Positions 9,692 through 17,997 of a stretch of 33,678 nucleotides of DNA are shown piece after piece (position 1 is the first letter of the stretch; every line of letters begins with the position of its first letter). The notes under the pieces were generated by a model, which was given only the letters and a program-made list of their open reading frames with translations, had not been told where the DNA came from and ran no database searches. Source of the DNA: an uncultured Pelagibacteraceae bacterium (GTDB taxonomy: Bacteria; Pseudomonadota; Alphaproteobacteria; Pelagibacterales; Pelagibacteraceae); the NCBI GenBank assembly GCA_902532565.1, contig CACAIR010000009.1, positions 1 to 33,678 on the forward strand. The letters are read 5' to 3'. Both the position numbers and the translations under genes were made by a program.

Positions 9692-10071
9692 TATACTGAA
9701 GTCTCCTTTGCAAATTTATCGTAATCATCTTTATTCATTAAGGTATCCATTTCTGATGGATCTTTTATTTTAAGTTTAAAAAACCACGCTGAATTTTCTG
9801 GATCTTGATTAATCTTTGACGGATCATCTACGATAGCTTGATTTGTATCAACTACTTCACCACTCACAGGAGTATATACATCGCTAGCAGCTTTAGTTGA
9901 CTCCACAACACCAGCTGTGCCATCTTTCTCTACATTAGAGCCTTTCTCTGGAAGTTCTGCAAAAACTATATCACCTAACATCTCTGTGGCATGTTTTGTA
10001 ATACCAATTGTTGCTAAATCTCCATCTAATTTAATCCACTCGTGCTCTTTTGAATATTTTACTTCACTCAT
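9691..10071 (-). CDS. gcvH: Glycine cleavage system H protein
   Basis: A 126-residue lipoyl carrier protein that receives the aminomethyl group from GcvP and presents it to GcvT. The lipoylated lysine is K60 in ESTKAASD, followed by the canonical [10 protein letters not shown] turn. The N-terminal KYSKEHEWI and the C-terminal SAWFFKLK are also standard. The ATG overlaps the gcvT stop by one base and its stop overlaps the gcvP start by one base, both as TAATG, which suggests coupled translation and stoichiometric production. Lipoamide dehydrogenase (L protein) is not in the window and is presumably shared with other complexes. Confidence 0.97.
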   Translation of the reverse strand: MSEVKYSKEHEWIKLDGDLATIGITKHATEMLGDIVFAELPEKGSNVEKDGTAGVVESTKAASDVYTPVSGEVVDTNQAIVDDPSKINQDPENSAWFFKLKIKDPSEMDTLMNKDDYDKFAKETSV

Positions 10072-11174
10072 TAGTTTACTCCTTTGACATAACTTTTTTT
10101 ATAAAATGGCAAACTGCAAATATTTGCAGGATGTTTTTTTCCTCTTACTTCTAAAAATACTTTAGTATTTTTTTTTGAAAATTCATTTTCTACATAACCC
10201 ATTGCTACAGGCCCATTAACACTTGGTCCAAATGTACCACTAGTGATTTCTCCAATATGAACATCTGATTGATTAAATATTTTTGTTTTTTCTCTAGCAA
10301 TAATTTTTCCCTCAGGTTTAATTCCAACTCTAATTTTACTAACACCATCATTTAATTGTTTAATAATTATGTCTGAGCCTATAAAATCTCCTTTAGATAT
10401 TCTTTCTTTTGAAATAGCCCACTTTAAATTTGCTTCCACTGGAGTTTTATCTTTGTCAAGATCATGACCATATAAACATAAACCAGCTTCCAATCTTAGA
10501 GTATCTCTTGCCCCTAGGCCTATTAATTTAGATCCTTTGTTGATTAATTCTCTAGTTAATTTATCTACAAAATCATTTTCGATTGATATCTCAAAACCGT
10601 CTTCACCTGTATAACCAGAACGCGTAATATAAACTTTTTGATTTTCAAATGTAAACCAGTTTCCAGACATAAAATTAAGAGCTTTTACACCATTAATGAC
10701 AGCGTTGAGGATTTCTGATGATTTAGGACCTTGAATGGCAATTAAAGATCTATTTTCATCCAAAACCATTTTGTGCTTGTCTTTAAGGAGTTCTTTTAAA
10801 ATTTTGAAGTCATTATCTTTACATGCTGCATTAAGAATTATCAAAAAACCCTCATTTGTTTTTGTGATAATTAAATCATCATGTATCCCGGCATCTTTGT
10901 CCATTAAGAAACTGTATTTTGAATGATTTAATTTTAAATTTTTTAGATCTAAAGGAAAAATTTTTTCTAAATCTTTAATTAAATCTTCACCACCATAAAT
11001 AAATAGTTGACCCATATGGGAAACATCAAAAATACCTGAGTGATTTCTTGTGAATTTGTGCTCTTCTAGAATGCCTTCCGAATATTGTATTGGCATTTGA
11101 TAGCCTGCGAATTCAACAAATTTTGCATTGCAATCTTGATGTAACTGGTACAGCGATGTTTTTTTTATTTCCAT
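10071..11174 (-). CDS. gcvT: Aminomethyltransferase, glycine cleavage T protein
   Basis: A 367-residue folate-dependent enzyme that releases ammonia from the GcvH-bound intermediate and makes 5,10-methylenetetrahydrofolate. Characteristic blocks are [12 protein letters not shown] near residue 45, [17 protein letters not shown] sequence near residue 185 ([13 protein letters not shown]), [19 protein letters not shown] near 220, and [21 protein letters not shown] near 305. The length is normal. The start at 11174 lies just downstream of a tandem glycine riboswitch, and the start codon itself can pair with the linker between the aptamers. The upstream sequence AAAGAG is only a weak Shine-Dalgarno. 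Confidence 0.97.
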   Translation of the reverse strand: MEIKKTSLYQLHQDCNAKFVEFAGYQMPIQYSEGILEEHKFTRNHSGIFDVSHMGQLFIYGGEDLIKDLEKIFPLDLKNLKLNHSKYSFLMDKDAGIHDDLIITKTNEGFLIILNAACKDNDFKILKELLKDKHKMVLDENRSLIAIQGPKSSEILNAVINGVKALNFMSGNWFTFENQKVYITRSGYTGEDGFEISIENDFVDKLTRELINKGSKLIGLGARDTLRLEAGLCLYGHDLDKDKTPVEANLKWAISKERISKGDFIGSDIIIKQLNDGVSKIRVGIKPEGKIIAREKTKIFNQSDVHIGEITSGTFGPSVNGPVAMGYVENEFSKKNTKVFLEVRGKKHPANICSLPFYKKSYVKGVN

Positions 11175-11258
11175 ATTAACTCTTTGTACCCATCTGTATA
11201 TTTGCCTGAGAGTTTTGCTCCTTCGGCGAGAACTTAATCTCTTTCCAGAGTTAATATG
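11172..11258 (-). promoter_or_regulatory. Start-codon-sequestering helix of the gcvT leader
   Basis: Transcribed from the minus strand, CAUAUUAACUCU (11258 to 11247, the linker right after aptamer I) is the exact reverse complement of AGAGUUAAUAUG (11183 to 11172), which holds the weak Shine-Dalgarno bases and the gcvT AUG. The 12 base pairs would enclose aptamer II. A short canonical P1 of aptamer II (UCUG 11249-11246 with CAGA 11196-11193) competes for three of these bases. This makes it the likely expression platform, acting on translation initiation; whether glycine opens or closes it cannot be decided from the sequence. Confidence 0.65.
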
Positions 11259-11334
11259 TTACGGTCCTTTTGCCTGAGAGATTCCTGGGTAGTTGCTCCT
11301 TCGGCGCTACAAAAATGTAGTCTCTCCCGTAAGA
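11184..11334 (-). promoter_or_regulatory. Tandem glycine riboswitch (gcvT leader)
   Basis: The minus-strand RNA contains two copies of the glycine aptamer core. Aptamer I (about 11332-11259) has GGGAGAG, then GCGCCGAAGGAGCAA, then CUCUCAGGCAAAAGGACCG, closed by P1 UUACGG (11332-11327) with CCGUAA (11264-11259). Aptamer II (about 11250-11190) has CUGGAAAGAG, then CUCGCCGAAGGAGCAA and CUCUCAGGCAAA. The paired CCGAAGGAGCAA and CUCAGGCAAA elements are diagnostic of the glycine class. It precedes gcvT, the classic target, and glycine riboswitches are known in SAR11. It fills nearly the whole 194-base gap between gcvT and the EamA gene. No hairpin with a U tract separates it from gcvT, which favours translational control. 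Confidence 0.96.
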
Positions 11335-11368
11335 ATTAGTCTAACATAAAATTAGATTAACTTAAATA

Positions 11369-12241
11369 TTAAAGTGGCTGTTTTTTTTTAGTAAATTTAT
11401 CTAAAAATTGCATCACTACAGCCGAAATTACTATTAAACCTCCAATTAAAACAGATAAAGGAATATATTCATTAGCAAATATCCATGCCCACAAAGGTCC
11501 TAGAACAGCTTCAGTTAACATTATTATTCCTACAAAAGCTGAAGGGGTTGATCTAGCTCCAATAGTTATAAAAATAAATCCAAAACCAAGTTGAAAAAAA
11601 CCAGCTAAGAATCCCAAAAAAATGTCTTTTGAAGAAATGAAGATTGTAGGTGACATTAAAAAACCTATTATCATTGCAAAAATACCCGCAACAAGCTGGA
11701 GTGGAATCATATCTACTTCAGGAAATTTTCTTACAATTAAAATCAAAACTGCAAATGAAATGGGCATTAAAAATGCAACAAGATTTCCAGTCATCTGTCC
11801 TAGTGATATAGTACTTCCAAGCATCAAAAAAATACCAGATACTGCAACCAAAATACAAAAAATGGTTAACTTAGAAACTTTTTCTTTTAAAAAAATATAG
11901 CCAAATATGGCAAGAAATAATGTTTGAGTTTGAATTATAAAGTTTGTATTTGCTACTGTAGTTTCATACATGGCAAATACATAGCTAACAAAACCAATTG
12001 ATAATATTATTCCACCAATAACTCCTGGCAAGCCTGAACCACGAAGAACACTGAAAACTTTTTTTTTATATGTTAATAAAAGAAAAAAAATTACAACCAA
12101 TAAAAAAAAAACAGATCTCCAGAACAAAATTTGCCATAGTGTCGATCCCTCGAAAGATTTTACAATTAAGCCTCCAAAACTTAAACTCACAGCTCCTAAA
12201 AATACTAAAAGTGGCCCAGGCAAATTATTGATAAAATTCAT
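11369..12241 (-). CDS. EamA/DMT family transporter
   Basis: A 290-residue integral membrane protein with about ten hydrophobic segments arranged as two EamA repeats. FLGAVSLSFGGLIVK opens the first repeat, and the late block GIIMLTEAVLGPLWAWIFANE is a typical helix 9/10 signature of drug/metabolite transporters. Its ATG overlaps the pxpC stop by one base (TAATG), so it is co-expressed with 5-oxoprolinase subunits B and C. That context hints at transport of 5-oxoproline, glutamate or a related compound, but the family is too broad to assign a substrate. The stop is 37 bases upstream of the riboswitch, with no convincing terminator between. Confidence 0.85.
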   Translation of the reverse strand: MNFINNLPGPLLVFLGAVSLSFGGLIVKSFEGSTLWQILFWRSVFFLLVVIFFLLLTYKKKVFSVLRGSGLPGVIGGIILSIGFVSYVFAMYETTVANTNFIIQTQTLFLAIFGYIFLKEKVSKLTIFCILVAVSGIFLMLGSTISLGQMTGNLVAFLMPISFAVLILIVRKFPEVDMIPLQLVAGIFAMIIGFLMSPTIFISSKDIFLGFLAGFFQLGFGFIFITIGARSTPSAFVGIIMLTEAVLGPLWAWIFANEYIPLSVLIGGLIVISAVVMQFLDKFTKKKQPL

Positions 12242-13185
12242 TATATTTGTGAAATTAAATTTTGAGTTTCTAATTCATATAGTCTAAATAAGTTTTCTGC
12301 GCTAGCTAAATTCACTTCTTCAAATTTTATTTTAGAACCTGGAGTTAACTGTACTAATTTGTCATAATCTGCACTTATAACTACTCCTATTTTAGGATAA
12401 CCACCAATAGTTCCATGATCAGAAAGCATTATTATTGGATTTCCATCTGCTGGAACTTGTATTACGCCTTTTATTAAACCCTCTGACTTTATATTAGTAT
12501 TAATAATATTTTCTATTTTTGATCCTTCTAATCTCATGCCCATTCGATCAGATAATTTAGAAACAATAAATTCCTTCTCAAGGAATATTTTCTTTCCATT
12601 CTCTGAGAAATAATCAAAATTAGTTCCTTTTATTACTCTGATTTTTTCAATTCTAGTATCTGTATAATTCAATTTTTTATTACTTAAATTTTTATTAATT
12701 TTTAAAATATCAATTTCTTGTTTTTTTTCTAATTTCTTACCTTCATTAGCACCTATATTCGCTTTAGTGTTTATAGAACAACTCGACCATTGATATTTTA
12801 ATTTTAATTGAGCACTAATTGCTAAGTAGCCATAAACAGATTTGTTGGTAGAAATAATATCTAATTCGTCACCATTTTCTATTGTAATTGATTGATAGCA
12901 TTTACCATTAATCTCATTTGAATTTCTTTTGATTTTAAAATTTACATCTCCTGTAACAGCAATATTTATTTTTTTTCCAAAATATTTTAATAAAGGGCCT
13001 TGATATGCAAATTCAATAACTGGAGCTTCAGATTTATTTCCTACTAAATTATTAGCCAGTAAATAATTTCTATTATCCATTGCTCCGCTAAATGGAATGC
13101 CTATATGATAAAGATTTTTTCGACCTTGATCTTGAAAAGTTGTGTTTATTCCACCTCTAATAATTTGAAAATAATTCTTATTCAT
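12241..13185 (-). CDS. pxpC: 5-oxoprolinase subunit C (biotin-dependent carboxyltransferase-like, KipA/PxpC)
   Basis: A 314-residue protein. GGINTTFQDQGR at the N-terminus, GIPFSGAMDNRNY with LANNLVGN near residues 29-50, and VPADGNPIIMLSDHGTIGGYP near 245-265 are the standard PxpC/KipA blocks. With PxpA and PxpB it forms the prokaryotic ATP-dependent 5-oxoprolinase, which opens 5-oxoproline (pyroglutamate) to glutamate. It overlaps pxpB by eight bases and the transporter gene by one. Older annotations call this family allophanate hydrolase subunit 2 or KipI antagonist; the presence of all three subunit genes here supports the oxoprolinase role. Confidence 0.88.
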   Translation of the reverse strand: MNKNYFQIIRGGINTTFQDQGRKNLYHIGIPFSGAMDNRNYLLANNLVGNKSEAPVIEFAYQGPLLKYFGKKINIAVTGDVNFKIKRNSNEINGKCYQSITIENGDELDIISTNKSVYGYLAISAQLKLKYQWSSCSINTKANIGANEGKKLEKKQEIDILKINKNLSNKKLNYTDTRIEKIRVIKGTNFDYFSENGKKIFLEKEFIVSKLSDRMGMRLEGSKIENIINTNIKSEGLIKGVIQVPADGNPIIMLSDHGTIGGYPKIGVVISADYDKLVQLTPGSKIKFEEVNLASAENLFRLYELETQNLISQI

Positions 13186-13852
13186 TATAATTTTGAAATT
13201 GATCTTTAGTTATATTTTTAAAAACAACAGTATCGCCTGGATTAATCAAATTTGGATTTGATTCTTTATATTTGTTAAAAATTTTTAATGGTGTATTACC
13301 AATAATATTCCACCCGCCTGGACTTTCAAAAGTATAAATGTTTGCAAATTGCTCAGTTATACCAATAGATCCCTTAGGAACTTTGATCCTAGGCGTCTCA
13401 AGTCGTTTAACTCTCATATTTATATCTAAGTCACCTAAGAATGGCATACCAGCTATAAAGCCTGTCATATAACAAAAAAAAATTTTTCTAAAAAAATTTT
13501 CATATATTTTTTCTCTATCAATTTTAAGTTTTTCTTCTAACCTTTTTATATCCAATGCAAAACTCTCATCACAACAAACTGGAATTTCTTTTTCTTCACT
13601 TTTTAAATTCTCATATGAATTAATATCAAGATTCTCAATTAAAACTTTTAAATCTTTGTAATTAGTTTTTTTAAGGTCAAAAGATATTATCAATTTATTA
13701 TATGAAGGAGTTAAATTATTAACTCCTGGAATATTTTCTTCTTTGATACTTTTGAAATAATTAATTACATGAATGTTATTTTCTTTATTTACTTCTGTTC
13801 CAAAATCGCAATACAAAGCTGCGTCACCAAGATTTGATATATTTTTTATCAT
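13178..13852 (-). CDS. pxpB: 5-oxoprolinase subunit B (KipI/PxpB)
   Basis: A 224-residue protein with the PxpB signature GFIAGMPFLGDLD (usual form GFxPGFPYLGGLD) near residue 133, then PRIKVPKGSIGI near 155 and ESPGGWNIIGNTPL near 176, and a GDTVVFKNI end. It is the partner of PxpC in ATP-dependent hydrolysis of 5-oxoproline to glutamate. The upstream half is Lys/Asn-rich and less conserved. The start lies 27 bases from the pxpA start on the opposite strand, so the two transcripts diverge from a very short shared region and any -35 element must lie inside a gene. TATAAT-like words occur on both strands there, but I cannot fix a promoter. Confidence 0.87.
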   Translation of the reverse strand: MIKNISNLGDAALYCDFGTEVNKENNIHVINYFKSIKEENIPGVNNLTPSYNKLIISFDLKKTNYKDLKVLIENLDINSYENLKSEEKEIPVCCDESFALDIKRLEEKLKIDREKIYENFFRKIFFCYMTGFIAGMPFLGDLDINMRVKRLETPRIKVPKGSIGITEQFANIYTFESPGGWNIIGNTPLKIFNKYKESNPNLINPGDTVVFKNITKDQFQNYNE

Positions 13853-13879
13853 GCCATGTTATACTTAACTATTATAATT

Positions 13880-14656
13880 ATGGAAATTAATATAAATTGC
13901 GATTTAGGTGAAAAATCAAAACATCACTCTAATAAACATGATCCTGATTTACTAAAAATTGTAAATTCAGCTAATGTTGCCTGTGGATATCATGCTGGTG
14001 ATGAAGAAACTATGAGTCAGGTCATAGAGATTTCAAAAAAAAATGACGTAAGTATTGGTGCTCATCCATCATTCAATGACCCAGAAAACTTTGGAAGAGA
14101 AAGGATGTACTTGTCGTCTTCAGAAATAGAAAAATTAATAATTAATCAATTTGAAATATTGCAAAAAATTGCTTCAAAATATGATGAAAAAGTTTCACAT
14201 ATTAAGCCTCATGGGGCACTAAATAATATGGCATGTGAAGATATTGAATTAGCTACAATTTTAGCAAAAACAATAAAAGGAATTAGTAAAGACTTAATCT
14301 ATTTAGTTCCCACAGGATCTAAAATGCAAGAGGCCGCAAAAAAATTAGATATGAGGATTGCTTGTGAAATATTCGCTGATAGAAATTATGAGGATGATGG
14401 AAATTTAGTATCTAGAAAAAAACCTCATGCATTAATTACAGACCCAGAAATCGCTAAAAAACATGTTTTAACTATGGTAAAGAATCAGTCGCTTAATTGT
14501 CACAGTGGAAAGCAAATAGCTTGTGAAATTGACTCTGTATGCATACATGGGGATAATATTAGTTCATTAAGTACAGCAAAGTCAATTAAAGATAACTTGC
14601 TCAATAATGGGCTTAAACTAACCAAGTTAAATAAAATGGAAAAATTTTTAAAATGA
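13880..14656 (+). CDS. pxpA: 5-oxoprolinase subunit A (LamB/YcsF family, PxpA)
   Basis: A 258-residue protein starting MEININCDLGE, the family's usual beginning. An in-frame ATG at 13856 would add eight unlikely residues and is rejected. Further family marks are NVACGYHAGDEETM near residue 35, SIGAHPSFNDPENFGRE near 60, and HIKPHGALNNMA near 115. In the PxpABC complex it hydrolyses 5-oxoproline to glutamate. Unusually for this gene set, A is divergent from B and C rather than in one operon. It overlaps the following TPR gene by four bases (ATGA). Confidence 0.9.
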   Translation: MEININCDLGEKSKHHSNKHDPDLLKIVNSANVACGYHAGDEETMSQVIEISKKNDVSIGAHPSFNDPENFGRERMYLSSSEIEKLIINQFEILQKIASKYDEKVSHIKPHGALNNMACEDIELATILAKTIKGISKDLIYLVPTGSKMQEAAKKLDMRIACEIFADRNYEDDGNLVSRKKPHALITDPEIAKKHVLTMVKNQSLNCHSGKQIACEIDSVCIHGDNISSLSTAKSIKDNLLNNGLKLTKLNKMEKFLK

Positions 14657-15159
14657 TAAAAACTTCAATAATTTCTCTCTTCTTTATAATATTTTTAATA
14701 ACAAACTCTTTATCCGCTGGATCAAGTTCATCAGAGTCAAGTGATAGTGGATCTTCTAAAACTAGAACTCAATATGATATGGCTCTCTCTCATATAAAAG
14801 CTGCAAAAAAATTTGAGGCAAAAGATAAATTAGAAAAAGCAGAAAAAAGATATAAGAAAGCTCAAAAACTTTTAATTCAATCTAACAAAAAATTCCCTAA
14901 TAAAGCAGATACTTTAAATAATTTAGGTTTCACAACTAGGAAACTTGGTGATTTTGAAAATGGTGAAAAATATTATCTTCAGGGTTTAGCAATCGAACCT
15001 AATCATGTAGGTATTAATGAATATTTAGGTGAACTTTATGTTGCCACTAATAGACATAATCTAGCTGTTGAAAGATTAGAGATATTAGAAAGTTGTAATT
15101 GCCAGGAGTATAACCAACTTAAAGCAGTTATAGCTGGAGAAAAAGTTTCAAAATATTAA
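14653..15159 (+). CDS. Exported TPR-repeat protein
   Basis: A 168-residue protein. A Lys-containing start and a hydrophobic core (residues 6-19) followed by LSAG suggest a signal peptide cleaved near residue 22, so the protein should be periplasmic. A short Ser-rich linker (GSSSSESSDSGSS) precedes helical repeats. Residues about 40-75 form one helical pair, and NNLGFTTRKLGDFENGEKYYLQGLAIEPN is close to the TPR consensus, followed by a second repeat YLGELYVATNRHNLAVERLE. TPR domains bind proteins; no catalytic domain is seen. The four-base overlap with pxpA implies co-expression, but a functional tie to oxoprolinase is not evident. Confidence 0.75.
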   Translation: MIKTSIISLFFIIFLITNSLSAGSSSSESSDSGSSKTRTQYDMALSHIKAAKKFEAKDKLEKAEKRYKKAQKLLIQSNKKFPNKADTLNNLGFTTRKLGDFENGEKYYLQGLAIEPNHVGINEYLGELYVATNRHNLAVERLEILESCNCQEYNQLKAVIAGEKVSKY

Positions 15160-15201
15160 TTGTTTTAAGGAGTTTACACTCAAATTACTCATATAAGATT
15201 G

Positions 15202-15231
15202 AATAAATTGAATTTAGTCAATTTATTTATT
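15202..15231 (+). terminator. Possible weak AT-rich hairpin terminator
   Basis: A perfect inverted repeat, AATAAATTGA (15202-15211) and TCAATTTATT (15218-15227), with a six-base loop, lies between the TPR gene and the TerC gene. It holds very little GC and the following T content is short and interrupted, so it may just reflect AT-rich composition. Confidence 0.3.
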
Positions 15232-15244
15232 ATAAGTTATCATC

Positions 15245-15856
15245 TTGATTGAAGAACTTGTAATTTTAACGAAAATCATCTTTATTACATTAATTCTTAC
15301 AGCTGATAATGCTGTGATAGTTGGTTCAATAGCTGCAAATTTCGTACCAAAAAACAGAAAACAAATAATTCTATGGGGTGTAATAGGAGCATTTGTTTTC
15401 AAAATTTTTTTTGCAATATTTGCCACATACTTATTTGAATTTTATTTTGTCAAAATTTTAGGTGGTATTTTATTAATTTGGATAGTTAATGATCTGAGAA
15501 AAGATTTAGTAGATATAAAAAAAGTAAGATCTCAAACAAAAAAAACTAAAGAGCCTTCATATATTAATAGCATTGGTAAAGTTTTATTTGCAGATATCAT
15601 GATTAGTTTTGATAACGTTATTGGTGTAGTGGCAGCTGCGAAAGGATACTTTGGATTTATGATTTTTGGTTTAATGTTATCAGTTGTATTGACAGGAGCT
15701 TTAGCAACATATTTGGCGCATTACATACAAAAACATTTATGGATAGTCTACGTTGGTTTAGGGTTTATTTTATTGGTAGCATTACAACTAATTATTGGAG
15801 GACTAAATGATTATGGAGTACTGTCTATTAATGAAACATTTAAACAATACTTTTAA
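15245..15856 (+). CDS. TerC family integral membrane protein
   Basis: A 203-residue protein with about six membrane helices. Two short acidic motifs within helices, TADNAVIVGS (near residue 19) and SFDNVIGVVAA (near 121), are the paired signatures of TerC/YjbE-type proteins, which are implicated in metal-ion (for example manganese) export or metal loading of exported proteins. A cytoplasmic basic loop (KKVRSQTKKTKEP) separates the two halves. The start is TTG at 15245; an in-frame TAA at 15233-15235 leaves no ATG or GTG alternative upstream. No tellurite-related neighbour is present. Family call firm, ion unknown. Confidence 0.85.
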   Translation: MIEELVILTKIIFITLILTADNAVIVGSIAANFVPKNRKQIILWGVIGAFVFKIFFAIFATYLFEFYFVKILGGILLIWIVNDLRKDLVDIKKVRSQTKKTKEPSYINSIGKVLFADIMISFDNVIGVVAAAKGYFGFMIFGLMLSVVLTGALATYLAHYIQKHLWIVYVGLGFILLVALQLIIGGLNDYGVLSINETFKQYF

Positions 15857-15867
15857 TCATAAAATAA

Positions 15868-16725
15868 TTGCCACTTAAACATTTATTAATCCTTATTTTC
15901 ATAATGATTGCTCATGGAAGCGCATTTCCAGTGGCAAAACTAGCTTTAAATAATTCTGTGCCTCCAATCTTAATGGCTTCACTAAGGATGTTTTTAGTTT
16001 TTATTATATTGATTCCTTTTTGGAGATTTCAAATACCTAGTAAAAAATTTTTTAAACCTCTTTTTATTTTTTCAATTTCAATGGGGGTATTGGTATATGT
16101 ATTTATGAATTTATCTTTATATCACTCCTCAATAATTTCTCCTATAATTCTAGGGTCCCAACTCGCAATACCTTTTGGCATACTGGCAAGTGCTTTTATC
16201 CTTAAAGAAAATATAAGCAAAAATAAATGGTTTTTAATTTTAACTTCATTTCTTGGAATACTGATTATTTTCTTTGATCCAAAACTTAATGAAAATTATT
16301 TAGGATTATTTTTTGCAAGTTTAATGGCACTATTTTTTGGTTTAGCTCAAGTTTATTCGAGACAACTTAAAGAATTACCAACAAGTATGATCAATGCTAG
16401 TACGGGTATTTTTGGTTTTTCTATTCTTATTATTTTTTCTACTTTACTTGAAGGAAACATTTACGAAAATATTATTCAAATAAATATCAATTCTTGGATA
16501 TTAATTTTTTATCAAGCAATAATTGTATCTTTGTGTGCACATTTATTAATGTTTTATCTCTATAAGTTTTATACAGTGGGTCAAATATTTCCTTTTTATT
16601 CTTTATTTCCTATTTTTGGAATAATCCTCTCTTTCATAATTTTTGGTGAAGTTCCTACATTGATGTTCATAATGGGGGGTATAATTGTTATATCATCTGT
16701 TTTTTTGATGCATAAAATAAAATAA
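15868..16725 (+). CDS. EamA/DMT family transporter
   Basis: A 285-residue polytopic membrane protein with ten hydrophobic segments in two EamA repeats. HGSAFPVAKLALN in the first helix and PFYSLFPIFGIILSFIIFGE in the ninth and tenth are typical. The start is TTG at 15868, directly after an in-frame TAA, eleven bases downstream of the TerC stop, so the two genes are probably one transcript. The substrate is unknown; members move amino acids, nucleobases or other small metabolites. It is only distantly similar to the EamA protein at 11369-12241, so it is not a recent local duplicate. Confidence 0.85.
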   Translation: MPLKHLLILIFIMIAHGSAFPVAKLALNNSVPPILMASLRMFLVFIILIPFWRFQIPSKKFFKPLFIFSISMGVLVYVFMNLSLYHSSIISPIILGSQLAIPFGILASAFILKENISKNKWFLILTSFLGILIIFFDPKLNENYLGLFFASLMALFFGLAQVYSRQLKELPTSMINASTGIFGFSILIIFSTLLEGNIYENIIQININSWILIFYQAIIVSLCAHLLMFYLYKFYTVGQIFPFYSLFPIFGIILSFIIFGEVPTLMFIMGGIIVISSVFLMHKIK

Positions 16726-16733
16726 TTTGCTTA

Positions 16734-16761
16734 TTGAAAAATTATTTAAATAGGCTTTAAT
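16734..16761 (+). promoter_or_regulatory. Candidate sigma-70-type promoter of the binding-protein gene
   Basis: TTGAAA (16734-16739) and TTTAAT (16756-16761) each match the consensus hexamers at five of six positions and are spaced by 16 bases, about 40 bases before the start codon at 16800. AT-rich background makes chance matches common. Confidence 0.4.
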
Positions 16762-16786
16762 TTAACTTTTATAAATTGTTAACAAT

Positions 16787-16795
16787 AAAGAGGAA
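16787..16795 (+). promoter_or_regulatory. Ribosome-binding site fixing the start at 16800
   Basis: AAAGAGGAA precedes ATG at 16800 by a short spacer. It rules out the longer in-frame start at 16776, which would put extra charged residues in front of the signal peptide. Confidence 0.7.
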
Positions 16796-16799
16796 GATA

Positions 16800-17981
16800 A
16801 TGAAAAAACTATTTATCGCTGCATTTATGTTTGTTTCAATTTTTGGGACAAATGTAATGGCAGATATTAAAATGGGTATCATATTAGGTTTTACTGGTCC
16901 CATTGAGTCACTTACTCCAGCTATGGCAGCCTCAGCAGAACTTGCTTTTAAAGAAGCTTCTGACTCAGGTTCTTTGTTAGGTGGAAAGAAAATTGAGGCA
17001 ATAAGAGCAGATTCAACTTGTGTTGATTCAGCAGCAGCAACTGCAGCAGCTGAAGGAATAATTTCACAAGGTGTTGCAGCTATTATGGGAGCAGACTGTT
17101 CAGGTGTAACTGGTGCTATCGCATCAAATGTTGCTGTACCAAATGGTGTAGTAATGATATCACCGTCAGCAACTTCTCCAGGATTAACTACTTTGGACGA
17201 CAATGGATATTTCTTTAGAACTGCTCCATCTGATGCAAGAGGTGGACAAATTTTAGCTGATATTACTAAAGATAGAAAAGTTAAAAGCGTAGCAATAACT
17301 TATACAAATAACGACTATGGTAAAGGTTTGGCTGATGTTTATGAAGCAGCAGTAAAAGCTCATGGTATTAAAGTTACAACAGTAACAGCTCATGAAGATG
17401 GTAAAGCAGATTATTCATCAGAGGTAGCAACTTTAGCTTCTGCTGGTGGTGATGCTGTAGCTGTAATTGGCTATTTAGACCAAGGTGGTAAAGGAATAAT
17501 CCAGGCATCTTTAGACTCTGGTGCATTTGACAGATTTATTTTATCTGATGGTATGATTGGTCAATCTTTAGTTGATGCTTTCGGAAAAGATTTAAGTAAA
17601 TCTTTTGGTTCAATGCCAGGATCGACTGGAAAAGGTTCAGGAGTATTTGCTAAAGTTGCAAGTGCAGCTGGAATTGATAGCTCTGGTCCATACACTGGTG
17701 AATCTTATGATGCAGCTGCTTTGATTATTTTAGCGATGCAAGCTGGTGGTTCAACTGATAGAGCTTCTATTGCAAAAAACGTAATGGATGTTGCTAACGG
17801 CCCTGGAACAAAAATCTACCCAGGACAACTAAAAAAAGGTTTAGATTTACTAGCGAAAGGTAAGAAAGTTGACTATGAAGGTGCAACTGGAGTTACTTTT
17901 ACTAGCGTCGGTGAAGCCGAAGGTTCTTTCTTAGAACAAGAAATTAAAGGCGGAAAATTTAAAACTAAAAAACAAAGATAA
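16800..17981 (+). CDS. Periplasmic substrate-binding protein, HAAT (branched-chain amino acid type) ABC transporter, system A
   Basis: A 393-residue exported protein. The leader MKKLFIAAFMFVSIFG runs to VMA, giving a signal peptide cleaved near residue 21. The mature part begins DIKMGIILGFTGPIE, typical of the Leu/Ile/Val-binding (periplasmic binding fold type I) family. Other marks are VAAIMGADCSGVTGAIA, the hinge-side ISPSATSPG, and ITYTNNDYGKG. Two Cys (ADSTC and ADC) could form a disulfide. It binds an amino acid or similar solute for the permease and ATPase genes encoded convergently at 18102-21976. It has its own promoter and a strong terminator, as expected for the most abundant transporter component. 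The ligand cannot be read. Confidence 0.9.
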   Translation: MKKLFIAAFMFVSIFGTNVMADIKMGIILGFTGPIESLTPAMAASAELAFKEASDSGSLLGGKKIEAIRADSTCVDSAAATAAAEGIISQGVAAIMGADCSGVTGAIASNVAVPNGVVMISPSATSPGLTTLDDNGYFFRTAPSDARGGQILADITKDRKVKSVAITYTNNDYGKGLADVYEAAVKAHGIKVTTVTAHEDGKADYSSEVATLASAGGDAVAVIGYLDQGGKGIIQASLDSGAFDRFILSDGMIGQSLVDAFGKDLSKSFGSMPGSTGKGSGVFAKVASAAGIDSSGPYTGESYDAAALIILAMQAGGSTDRASIAKNVMDVANGPGTKIYPGQLKKGLDLLAKGKKVDYEGATGVTFTSVGEAEGSFLEQEIKGGKFKTKKQR

Positions 17982-17997
17982 TATTTAATATTTCAAG

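Noticed and set aside
13853..13879. TATAAT and TATACT words between pxpB and pxpA
   Set aside because: They are too close to the start codons or lack a -35 at proper spacing, so no promoter is claimed.
16720..16747. Inverted repeat AAATAATTT / AAATTATTT after the second EamA gene
   Set aside because: It is almost all A and T, has a ten-base loop and no T run of use, and overlaps the proposed -35 of the next gene; probably composition.
16769..17203. An Ala/Glu-rich open frame antisense to the system A binding-protein gene
   Set aside because: It arises from the Ala/Gly codons of the real gene on the other strand; it has no ribosome-binding site and no domain.
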